From Streptosporangiaceae bacterium (lineage in GTDB: Bacteria > Actinomycetota > Actinomycetes > Streptosporangiales > Streptosporangiaceae), in contig JAICWX010000119.1 of NCBI GenBank assembly GCA_025934635.1, forward strand, positions 1-23,566: a DNA stretch of 23,566 bases. Direction: 5' to 3'. Below the pieces are notes generated by a model. That model ran no database searches. It worked only from the letters and a program-made list of their open reading frames with translations, and was not told the DNA's origin. Position 1 is the stretch's first letter. Every line of letters starts with the position of its first letter. Below are positions 1-6,403 of this stretch, piece after piece. The translations under genes and the position numbers were made by a program.

Positions 1-642
1 CTGATGTCGGAGAAGGGGATCGGCCGGGACACCACGCTGGTCCTCTACGGGGACAAGAACAACTGGTGGGCCGCCTACGCGCTGTGGGTGTGCTCGCTGT
101 TCGGGCACCAGGACGTGCGGTTGATGGACGGCGGGCGGGCCAAGTGGATCGCCGAGGGGCGCCCGGTCAGCACCGGCACCCCCAAGCCCGCGCCCGCCGA
201 CTACCCGGCGGTCGACCGTGACGACACCAGGCTCCGCGCCTTCAAGGAGCAGGTCCTCGGCCACCTCGGCCAGCCCATGATCGACGTCCGCTCGCCCGGC
301 GAGTACAGCGGCGAGCTGCTGCACATGCCCGACTACCCGCAGGAGGGCGCGCTGCGCGGCGGCCACATCCCCGGCGCCAAGAGCGTCCCGTGGGCCCGTG
401 CCGCGGCGGAAGACGCCACCTTCAAGAGCCGCGCCGAGCTCGAGGCCATCTACCAGGGCGAGGCCGGGCTGTCGGCGGACGACGACGTGGTCGTCTACTG
501 CCGGATCGGCGAGCGGTCCAGCCACACCTGGTTCGTCCTGCAGCACCTGCTCGGGTTCGGTCACGTGCGCAACTACGACGGCTCGTGGACCGAGTGGGGT
601 AACAGCGTCCGGGTCCCGATCACCCAAGGGGACAGCCCGTGA
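1..642 (+). CDS. sseA: Thiosulfate/3-mercaptopyruvate sulfurtransferase, SseA type (5' partial)
   Basis: This is a tandem-rhodanese sulfurtransferase that moves sulfane sulfur from thiosulfate or 3-mercaptopyruvate to an acceptor in the cytoplasm. The reading frame is open from base 1, and the first visible residues already belong to the middle of the inactive N-terminal rhodanese domain ([17 protein letters not shown], then LMDGGRAKW). Roughly the first 60-70 residues of a protein usually near 280 aa therefore lie outside the window, and the ATG at base 4 is not the true start. The catalytic C-terminal domain begins around [12 protein letters not shown]. It carries the active-site loop [12 protein letters not shown], whose cysteine forms the persulfide, and ends with [10 protein letters not shown]. 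The stop overlaps the sufE start in a GTGA motif, so the two genes are translationally coupled. Family assignment is firm; the physiological donor is not known. Confidence 0.92.
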   Translation: MMSEKGIGRDTTLVLYGDKNNWWAAYALWVCSLFGHQDVRLMDGGRAKWIAEGRPVSTGTPKPAPADYPAVDRDDTRLRAFKEQVLGHLGQPMIDVRSPGEYSGELLHMPDYPQEGALRGGHIPGAKSVPWARAAAEDATFKSRAELEAIYQGEAGLSADDDVVVYCRIGERSSHTWFVLQHLLGFGHVRNYDGSWTEWGNSVRVPITQGDSP

Positions 643-1139
643 CCGCCCAGCCTTCGACTGGCCACCATCCGGCCGGCCAGCCTGCGGGCGGCCAGCCCGC
701 GGGCGGCGCCCTGCATCCCCGGCTGCAGGAGATCGCCGACGACTTCACCTCCATGGCCGACAAGGACCGGCTGCAGCTGCTGCTGGAGTTCTCCCAGGAG
801 CTGCCGGCCTTGCCGGAGCGCTATGCCGCGCACCGGGACCTGATGGAACCGGTGCCGGAGTGCCAGACGCCGCTGTTCCTGGCCGTGGAGGTCGAGCCGG
901 ACGAGGTCGTGCACCTGTTCTTCGACGCGCCCGCCGAGGCGCCCACCACCCGCGGCTTCGCCGCGATCCTGCACGCCGGCCTGGACGGGCTCGGCGCGCA
1001 GGAGGTGCTGGATACCCCGGCCGAGTTCTCCAGCCGGCTCGGGCTGTCCGACCTGGTGAGCCCGCTGCGGCTGCGCGGCATGGCCGCGATGCTGACCCGG
1101 ATCAAGCGCCAGGTGCGGGAGCAGCGAGAAGCGCGCTGA
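639..1139 (+). CDS. sufE: SufE-family sulfur acceptor protein
   Basis: SufE proteins accept persulfide sulfur from a cysteine desulfurase, or here possibly from the adjacent rhodanese, for Fe-S cluster assembly. The protein is 166 aa. A Pro/Gly/Gln-rich N-terminal tail (about residues 1-24, with [13 protein letters not shown] repeats) precedes the SufE fold: [20 protein letters not shown], then [10 protein letters not shown] with the conserved acceptor cysteine at about residue 75. The GTG start overlaps the sseA stop by four bases, with AGGGGA just upstream. This sseA-sufE pair is a recurrent actinobacterial arrangement. The 3' end overlaps the convergent DUF72 gene by 38 bp. Confidence 0.9.
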   Translation: MTAQPSTGHHPAGQPAGGQPAGGALHPRLQEIADDFTSMADKDRLQLLLEFSQELPALPERYAAHRDLMEPVPECQTPLFLAVEVEPDEVVHLFFDAPAEAPTTRGFAAILHAGLDGLGAQEVLDTPAEFSSRLGLSDLVSPLRLRGMAAMLTRIKRQVREQREAR

Positions 1140-2025
1140 GCTGCTGCGCGTTGACGTGCGCCCAGTCGCGGTAGCAGTTGTTGAACACCACGTGGGTGAC
1201 GTCGGCCTGGCCGGCCAGGCCGGCCAGCCGGTCGGCCCAGCCGGCTAGCTCGTCGTCGCCGTACCGGTAGCCGAACTTCTCCGCGATGTCCTTGCTCGTC
1301 CACTTCTCCGAGTGGCCGTGCAGCCGCACCACGGCCAGGTCGCTGGTCGCGGCCAGCACCGGGGGGATGGAGCTGGGGTAGCCCTGCGGCATGTCCACGC
1401 ACACGTACGGCAGCCCGTTGCCGGCCAGGAAATCCAGCGTCTCGCGCTGGTTGTCCTCGGTCATCCAGGTGTGGTTGCGGAACTCGACGCAGATCCGGCG
1501 CGGCGCGACCCGCTGCGCGCAGGCCAGGATGTACTCCTTGTTCGCCCGCGAGATCGGGAACCAGGGCGGGAACTGGAACAGGATCGCGCCCAGCTTCCCC
1601 GCGCCCGATCCGGGGGGCCCGGGTTCGGAGGAGCCACGCAGCGGCTCGAGCGCGGCCAGGAACCGGTCCCAGGCCGCCTCGGCCACCGCCGGGTCGACGT
1701 CCTTGAGGTACACCCGGTCCTGGCCGGCCGGGGCCGCGGCTTCGCGCAGGTCCGCGGGCAGTGCCCGCACCGGGGTGGGATGCTGGGTGAACAGGCTGAA
1801 CGCCTTGATGTTGAAGGTGAACCCGGCCGGGGTCCGTTCCGCCCAGGCCCGCGCGGTCTGCTCGGCGGGCAGCGCGTAGTAGGTGGCGTCCACCTCCACC
1901 AGCGGAAACTGGCTGGCGTAGTACCGCAGCCGCTGTTCCGGCGTCCGCGCCTCAGCGGGGTACCAGCCGGCCGCGATCAGTGACCGGTCCGTCCAGCCGG
2001 CTGTACCTACCCGGATCTGTCCCAT
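1102..2025 (-). CDS. DUF72 (YecE-like) family protein
   Basis: This is a DUF72 protein with a TIM-barrel-like fold and no agreed biochemical role. Typical family segments are the opening IRVGTAGWTD, the DATYYALP strand, FNIKAFSLFTQHPT, then LGAILFQFPPWF, CVEFRNHTWM, YVCVDMPQGYPSS, VVRLHGHSEKW and a C-terminal [19 protein letters not shown] chose the ATG at 2025 (307 aa). A TTG three codons upstream is also possible, but the family start is close to MGQIRVGTAGW. No strong ribosome binding site is visible. An insertion rich in Gly/Pro/Ser near LRGSSEPGPPGSGAGK lies between barrel elements. The last 38 bp overlap the end of sufE on the opposite strand. Confidence 0.85.
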   Translation of the reverse strand: MGQIRVGTAGWTDRSLIAAGWYPAEARTPEQRLRYYASQFPLVEVDATYYALPAEQTARAWAERTPAGFTFNIKAFSLFTQHPTPVRALPADLREAAAPAGQDRVYLKDVDPAVAEAAWDRFLAALEPLRGSSEPGPPGSGAGKLGAILFQFPPWFPISRANKEYILACAQRVAPRRICVEFRNHTWMTEDNQRETLDFLAGNGLPYVCVDMPQGYPSSIPPVLAATSDLAVVRLHGHSEKWTSKDIAEKFGYRYGDDELAGWADRLAGLAGQADVTHVVFNNCYRDWAHVNAQQLSALLAAPAPGA

Positions 2026-2153
2026 GCCGGCCAAGCTACATAACGTTCTACATAATCAGCACGTTGTGGCGTAAGTGGCCGCGGAGTATCTTTCAGCCTG
2101 GGTGGGGTCTGCGCGGCCGTTGGGGAGACGGCAGGGACCTCCGGGGAGGGATT

Positions 2154-2570
2154 GTGGTCGAAGGAAATTCCGGGCTGCTCGTTCACCAGCCTGAAACTGC
2201 TTATTTAATGCCCGTTATCCGGGTCCGGGACGAGCCGGAGTACGTGCTGGTCACGCTGGCCGGCGAAATCGACTACGCCGCCGTGGCCGGGCTGCGCGAG
2301 CGGTTGTTCGCGCTCACGGCCAGCGGGCGGCCGGTGGTGACCGACCTGGACCAGGTCAGCTTCATCGACGCCGCCGGGATCGGCGTGCTGGCCGGGGCAG
2401 CCCGGCGGGCCGCCGTCCACGGGTCGACGTTGCCCGTGGTCTGCGCCCGGCGCCAGACCCGGCGGCTGTTCCGGCTCACCGGGCTGGACCGGGTGGTCTC
2501 GCTGGCCGGAGACCTGCCCGAGGCGCTGCGACTGCTGGCCGCGCCCGTCCCGGCCGGGGCGGCGGTCTGA
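2154..2570 (+). CDS. STAS-domain protein, anti-anti-sigma factor family
   Basis: This 138-residue single STAS domain resembles anti-sigma factor antagonists (SpoIIAA/RsbV/BldG type), which bind a kinase anti-sigma factor and release a sigma factor. Core: VLVTLAGEIDYAAVAGLRERL, then VVTDLDQVSFIDAAGIGVLAGAARRA and a basic C-terminal half with RLFRLTGLDRVV. The position that is a phosphorylatable Ser in SpoIIAA-like proteins (D-S-S-G) is D-A-A-G here (residues 72-75), so control by serine phosphorylation at that site is unlikely. The GTG at 2154 is preferred because GGGGAGGG lies directly upstream, although the spacing is short. An alternative ATG at 2208 has no ribosome binding site. With the GTG start, the gene contains a TTA leucine codon at 2205-2207. 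It lies 35 bp upstream of the next gene. Confidence 0.78.
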   Translation: MVEGNSGLLVHQPETAYLMPVIRVRDEPEYVLVTLAGEIDYAAVAGLRERLFALTASGRPVVTDLDQVSFIDAAGIGVLAGAARRAAVHGSTLPVVCARRQTRRLFRLTGLDRVVSLAGDLPEALRLLAAPVPAGAAV

Positions 2571-2605
2571 TCAGCGGGGACTGACAGTCATGTTCTAGGG
2601 GAGGG

Positions 2606-3160
2606 ATGGTAGTTCAGGTGAACTATGCGCGATTGGATGGGCCGGACCTGACCGCGGACCCGCGGGCAGTGTCCGAGGGATACACGGACGGCGTGCACTG
2701 GACCATCCAGGCCGAGGGCGACCGCGCCGGAGTGCTCAGCACGGTCGTGACGTACACCAGCGGGGGCGCGGCCGCGAGCTTCAGCGTGCTCGGCGCCTCG
2801 CTGCACAACGGGCAACTGCTCAGCATGTGGGTGGGCCGGGAGCGGGACGCGCGCCCGTTCCTGCTGCTGCGGGCCGCGCCGGTAGTGACGCACGTGACGG
2901 CGGTGCTGGCCAGCGGCGACCGGCGCGAGATCGCGATGTCCCAGGTGATCGAGGATTTCCGGCTCCGGTTCGGTGGCGTGCCGCTCCCGGAGGACGACCC
3001 GCTCGCGAGCGTGGAGCTCAGCGGTCCGCCCGGCGGCACGCAGGTGATCGAGCTGTGGCGCCCGCCCCGGCTGGCCTCGCCCCGGCCGGTCCCGGCCAGC
3101 TCGTTCTCACCCGGGTTGATCCCGTCCCAGGCGGGTCCCTCCCAACCGGTCCCGTCTTAA
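2606..3160 (+). CDS. Uncharacterised actinobacterial protein with proline-rich tail
   Basis: I do not recognise this 184-aa protein. Codon bias supports coding. It has no signal peptide or membrane segment. The first ~140 residues look like a beta-rich globular domain (VHWTIQAEGDRAGVLSTVVTYTSG, then AASFSVLGASLHNGQLLSMWVG and FLLLRAAPVVTHVTAVLASGDRREI). The C-terminal ~45 residues are low-complexity Pro/Ser (RPVPASSFSPGLIPSQ). The ATG at 2606 directly abuts GGGGAGGG, too close for normal spacing; a GTG at 2618 would place the same purine run about 12 bases upstream and is an alternative. The gene follows the STAS gene by 35 bp on the same strand, so co-transcription is plausible. A link to sigma-factor control would be inference only. 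Confidence 0.6.
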   Translation: MVVQVNYARLDGPDLTADPRAVSEGYTDGVHWTIQAEGDRAGVLSTVVTYTSGGAAASFSVLGASLHNGQLLSMWVGRERDARPFLLLRAAPVVTHVTAVLASGDRREIAMSQVIEDFRLRFGGVPLPEDDPLASVELSGPPGGTQVIELWRPPRLASPRPVPASSFSPGLIPSQAGPSQPVPS

Positions 3161-3540
3161 CCGCTCCCGTCCCAACACCGGCCAGGCGCGGCGCTATCCT
3201 GACGCGCCCAGGGTCGCGCTCGCGCGCCGGGCTCCCGCAGGCGGCGACAGGCACCACAGGCAGCACGCGCACAGCCACTACCAGTGGTTACCTAACGGAA
3301 AACAGCACCCAAGTCGCAGATATGGGGCAAAAGTTACATACCGGGATACATGGATCTGACCATGCGGCCGGGGCGGAGCGCCCGGTACGTTCAGTATTGG
3401 CGAGGTCTGGGCTGCCGCCAGGGGTGGTGGCGCTCACCTGACGGGGCTGCGTACGCGCGCCCGCCGCGCCGGCCGCGCCGTCGCGCCGGCCGGCCATCAA
3501 TACTGCGTGACCAGGGGCGGGAACCGCTGGGGGGAAGGAC
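3161..3540. other. Gene-free interval with an AT-poor leader and an 8-bp inverted repeat
   Basis: No convincing gene is present in these ~380 bases. The centre (3288-3355) is less GC-rich than its surroundings and probably holds the promoter of the downstream gene, but I cannot assign -35/-10 boxes with confidence. A small inverted repeat CCACT-acc-AGTGG lies at 3275-3287, GGGCG-gag-CGCCC at 3371-3383, and a direct repeat CGCGCCGGCCG occurs at 3465-3475 and 3482-3492. The octamer CAGTATTG (3392-3399) recurs as its exact reverse complement CAATACTG (3498-3505), enclosing about 98 bases of GC-rich sequence just before the next start. Confidence 0.4.
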
Positions 3541-3556
3541 GTGAGTTCGGCTGAAC

Positions 3557-4342
3557 TTGGTACAACGGCCCGCGCCGGGGCTCGTCGCTGACCGGCTGAC
3601 CGAACTAGCCCAGCAAGAAGCCTCCGGCGCCCTGCAAGTCGACGGCGATCCCGGCGGGACCATCTACCTGAGCGACGGCCGGCTCGCCTTCGCCGAATCG
3701 GAGATCGTCCCCGACCTGGGCGCCCGGCTGGTCAACTCCCGTCGCCTCGGGGTCGACCAGTGGCGCCGGGCCCAGCGCGACAGCCAGCCGTATGGCTCCG
3801 CGGGCGACCTGCTGCTGCGCCGGGGCCTGCTCGACGCGGCCGAATGGCAGACCCTGGTCCGTTCCGCGGCCCTGGACGCGCTGCTCGCCCTGGCCAGCCA
3901 GCTGGTCCGGGCCCGGGCCGGAGCGTGCACCTGCTTCGTCCCGCACCGGGCGTTCCGGTGCCCGGGACCGGCGCTCGGCCTGGACATCGGATCGGCCTGG
4001 GAGCACGCCTGGCAGGAGGCCGTGCGGCTGGCCGGCTACGACGTCGCGCCCGATGCCCGGCTCCGGCTGCGCGGCCGGTCCCGGCTGGTCTTCGGGCGCG
4101 AGGCGAACGCGGTGCTGGGGCAGATGGACGGCCGCGCCACCATCCGCGAGCTGGCCTGGCGTAACGGCCTGGCCCTGTTCGCCATGATGGACTGGGCCGC
4201 GCGGCTGGTCCAGGACGGCGTGTGCGCCATCACCAGCCCGGAGTACGCCGCTGTCCGCCAGCAGAACGCGGCCGTCCAGTGGACCCCGCCGGACCTGAGC
4301 CTGCTCGGCCGGGTCCTGACCAAGCTCAGGCAGCTGGACTAG
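3557..4342 (+). CDS. DUF4388/PatA-like N-terminal domain protein
   Basis: The protein is about 261 aa. Its N-terminal segment SGALQVDGDPGGTIYLSDGRLAFAES matches the style of DUF4388 (PatA N-terminal-like) domains, found in bacterial signalling and gliding-type proteins; the function is not defined. A helical segment follows (GDLLLRRGLLDAAEWQTLVRSAALDALLAL), then a Cys-containing stretch (ACTCFVPHRAFRCPG) and a C-terminal region with LGQMDGRATIRELAWRNGLALFAMMDWAARLVQDGVC that resembles winged-helix-type tails of this family. The start is uncertain: the frame opens at 3545, offering only CTG 3551 or TTG 3557, 10 and 16 bases from GGGGGGAAGG. A GTG at 3541 directly after that purine run is in a different frame and stops after 16 codons. 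No downstream ATG occurs before about residue 190. Confidence 0.65.
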   Translation: MVQRPAPGLVADRLTELAQQEASGALQVDGDPGGTIYLSDGRLAFAESEIVPDLGARLVNSRRLGVDQWRRAQRDSQPYGSAGDLLLRRGLLDAAEWQTLVRSAALDALLALASQLVRARAGACTCFVPHRAFRCPGPALGLDIGSAWEHAWQEAVRLAGYDVAPDARLRLRGRSRLVFGREANAVLGQMDGRATIRELAWRNGLALFAMMDWAARLVQDGVCAITSPEYAAVRQQNAAVQWTPPDLSLLGRVLTKLRQLD

Positions 4343-4374
4343 CGCCCGCTGAAGCGCCCGCCCGCCGCGGCCAG

Positions 4375-4399
4375 GTCGCCCGCCATCCGCCCGGGCGAC
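4375..4399. terminator. Candidate bidirectional hairpin terminator between convergent genes
   Basis: A perfect 8-bp inverted repeat, GTCGCCCG (4375-4382) and CGGGCGAC (4392-4399) with a 9-base loop, sits in the 91-bp gap between two convergent gene ends. There is no T tract on either side, so it would be a hairpin-only terminator as often proposed in actinomycetes. The position supports the role; the mechanism is inference. Confidence 0.45.
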
Positions 4400-4433
4400 G
4401 CAGCCGAGTAGTCCCTGCCGTGCAGCCGGATGG

Positions 4434-5321
4434 TCACGCTCCTCCGACACGACGGTCAGGTGACGGGGTAAGCCAGCCGAACTCCGTGGAGAGCCGCACC
4501 ACGTTGGTCAAGGTGCCCGCTCCCGCGATGCCGACCTCCACCTCGTCACCCGGCACGAGGGTGAAGCTCAGCTCGGGAACCAGCCCGGTCCCGGTGGACA
4601 GCATCACGCCCTGCGGAAACGACGCCGACCGGAACAGGTACTCCACCAGGTCGGACAGCGAGCGGTGCAGCTGACCGGTCGACGTCGAACCGGACCACGC
4701 CACCGCACCGCCCCGGCGCACCGCGACAGAAATAGCCAGCGCACCGAGACCGTCAGAGAGCTCCCACACCGGGGTGATGCCGGGCCCGAGGGCGCACGCC
4801 CCGGCGTAGATCTTCGCCTGCGGCAGGTACAGCGGGTTCTGCCCCTCGATGTCCCGGGACGACACGTCGTCGCAGATCGTCACGCCGACGATCTCACCGG
4901 AAAAGCTGCAGACCAGGGCGAGCTCGGGCTCGGGCACGCTGATCGCGGAGTCCGGCCGGATCCCGATCGGCTCGCCGTCCCCGCAGACCCGCCAGGCCGG
5001 GCTCTTGAAGAACAGCTCAGGCCGCTGCGCCTCATAAACCCGCGCATACACATCGGCGACGTCACTCTCTTCCTGGCGCGCCGCGCTGGACCGTTCGTAG
5101 GTGACGCCGCACGCCCACACCTCGGTCAGCCCGTCGACCGGCGGCAGCAACCGGGGCGACCCGGCCACCAAAGCGCCGGGCGACGACACCACCGACCGCA
5201 TCCGGTCCAGCGGCATGCTGAGCAGCTCGGCGATGGATCCGACGGGCAGCACCCGCGTACCCGCCTCGCCGGTGACCCCGACCCGGACCCCGTCCGGCCC
5301 CGCGTACCTGATGATCTGCAC
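4434..5321 (-). CDS. FAH-family protein, 2-keto-3-deoxy sugar-acid dehydratase-like
   Basis: This is a 295-aa fumarylacetoacetate-hydrolase-fold enzyme. The sequence style (VWACGVTYERSSAARQEES, YARVYEAQRPELFFKS, ISVPEPELALV, DDVSSRDIEGQNPLYLPQAK, GACALGP) is closest to the 2-keto-3-deoxy-arabinonate/xylonate dehydratase branch rather than to classical fumarylacetoacetase. Metal ligands expected for the fold are visible: Glu131 and Glu133 in PEPE, and an Asp near residue 151-152. Such enzymes convert 2-keto-3-deoxy sugar acids to a semialdehyde in non-phosphorylative pentose pathways; the actual substrate here is unknown. The GTG start at 5321 is backed by GAGGAGG about 11 bases upstream. It lies 24 bp downstream of the enoyl-CoA hydratase remnant and is probably transcribed from the operator region shared with the divergent GntR gene. 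Confidence 0.82.
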   Translation of the reverse strand: MQIIRYAGPDGVRVGVTGEAGTRVLPVGSIAELLSMPLDRMRSVVSSPGALVAGSPRLLPPVDGLTEVWACGVTYERSSAARQEESDVADVYARVYEAQRPELFFKSPAWRVCGDGEPIGIRPDSAISVPEPELALVCSFSGEIVGVTICDDVSSRDIEGQNPLYLPQAKIYAGACALGPGITPVWELSDGLGALAISVAVRRGGAVAWSGSTSTGQLHRSLSDLVEYLFRSASFPQGVMLSTGTGLVPELSFTLVPGDEVEVGIAGAGTLTNVVRLSTEFGWLTPSPDRRVGGA

Positions 5322-5344
5322 GGCTCTGTGTTCCTCCTCGGTAA

Positions 5345-5536
5345 TCAGTGACCGGTAAAGATAGGGGCCCGCTTCTCCGCAAAGGCCGAACGTCCCTCAG
5401 CCGCATCCCGCGTCCCCATGCAGATCGCCTGCATCTCCCGCTCATACTGGATAGCTTGCTCCAGCCCCATGCTCCGCGCCGCGAGCAGGTCGGCCTTAGC
5501 CGCCATCGCCTCGTGCACCGTGATCGGATCCCCGCC
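5345..5536 (-). pseudogene. C-terminal remnant of an enoyl-CoA hydratase/isomerase
   Basis: The minus-strand frame ending with TGA at 5345 encodes about 60 residues that match only the end of crotonase-superfamily proteins: a helix VHEAMAAKADLL, then YEREMQAICMGTRDAAEG, and the hallmark C-terminus AFAEKRAPIFTGH. A full enzyme is about 260 aa. The oxyanion-hole and catalytic regions are absent, and upstream of about 5540 the frame runs into the palindromic operator region and the gntR leader. The simplest reading is a deletion that removed the first three quarters of the gene and brought gntR next to the remainder. Residual codon quality and an intact C-terminus suggest a fairly recent event. 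A short expressed peptide cannot be excluded. Confidence 0.7.
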
Positions 5537-5547
5537 CGAGACTTCAT

Positions 5548-5574
5548 TGTATGACGTCATACATATGACATCAT
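5548..5574. promoter_or_regulatory. Tandem operator-like palindromes, probable GntR sites
   Basis: TGTATGACGTCATACA (5548-5563) is a perfect 16-bp palindrome. It is followed with a 14-bp period by ATGACATCAT (5565-5574), which repeats the core ATGACGTCAT with one central mismatch. The pair sits between the divergent gntR gene (start 5619) and the minus-strand remnant/FAH unit, where a FadR-type repressor would be expected to control both directions. Binding is inferred from position and symmetry. Confidence 0.65.
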
Positions 5575-5618
5575 GGCAATGGTCTAGCCTGGCAGGCAGA
5601 CACAACTGAGGAGCTGCC

Positions 5619-6377
5619 GTGGACCGGATTGTCGATCCGTCACTGGGATCGGCCCTGCTGGCCGAGCACGCGTCCCGGCGCCGGAGCGGCGCCCGGCTCG
5701 GCTCCGCGGTGGTGGCCAAGCTGGTCGAGGACATCGTCGGCGGCGAGTACCAGCCCGGCGATACCCTGCCGACCGAGGCTGACCTGGGCACCGAGTTCGG
5801 GGTCAGCCGGACGGTGATCCGCGAGTCGGTGATGCTGCTCCAGGACAAGGGCCTGGTCCGGATCATCCAGGGCAAGGGCACCCTGGTCCTGGACCCGCAG
5901 GCGTGGAACATGATCGACGACGTGATCCTGTCCGCCGTGGTCAGGCACGACGACACCCTCGGCATCCTGGACGAGCTGATCGTGGTCCGGGCCGCCCTGG
6001 AGCGCGAGATGGCCGCGGCCGCCGCCGACCGCGCCACCGGTGTCCAGCTCGAGCTGATCAGCGAGGCGTTCGCCGCGATGCGCCGGTCCGCCGCCGACAC
6101 CGACGCGTTCGCCCTGGCCGACGTGAGCTTCCACGGCCTGGTCATGGAGATCTCCGGCAACCGGCTGGCCCGGGCCATCGTGTCCAGCATCCACGACAAG
6201 GCCCGCGCCACCCTGCGCTACCACGGCGCGACCTCGGCCGGCATGATCGAGCAGACCCTCGAGGAACACCGCGCGATCGTCGAGGCGATCGCCCGCCGCG
6301 ACGCGCCGGCCGCCAACCAGGCCATGCACGACCACATCACCAGCGCCTGGGCCCGCCGCCGTCCCGCCCAAGCCTAA
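5619..6377 (+). CDS. GntR-family regulator, FadR/FCD subfamily
   Basis: This 252-aa transcription factor has a winged helix-turn-helix at about residues 28-90 (LVEDIVGGEYQPGDTLPTEADLGTEFGVSRTVIRESVMLLQ in short blocks, then GLVRIIQGKGT) and an all-helical FCD ligand domain at about 100-245. Candidate metal/ligand residues of FCD domains are visible: Asp168 and His172 (ADVSFH), His217 (EEHRAI) and His239 (MHDH). The family usually senses small organic acids and represses neighbouring catabolic genes. The GTG start at 5619 has GAGGAG five bases upstream. It diverges from the FAH-family gene, and palindromes in the shared interval are likely autoregulatory sites. The ligand may be a sugar-acid-derived keto acid given the neighbour, which is inference. 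Confidence 0.88.
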   Translation: MDRIVDPSLGSALLAEHASRRRSGARLGSAVVAKLVEDIVGGEYQPGDTLPTEADLGTEFGVSRTVIRESVMLLQDKGLVRIIQGKGTLVLDPQAWNMIDDVILSAVVRHDDTLGILDELIVVRAALEREMAAAAADRATGVQLELISEAFAAMRRSAADTDAFALADVSFHGLVMEISGNRLARAIVSSIHDKARATLRYHGATSAGMIEQTLEEHRAIVEAIARRDAPAANQAMHDHITSAWARRRPAQA

Positions 6378-6403
6378 AACCTTTCCACCGAACGGAGCCC
6401 CTG

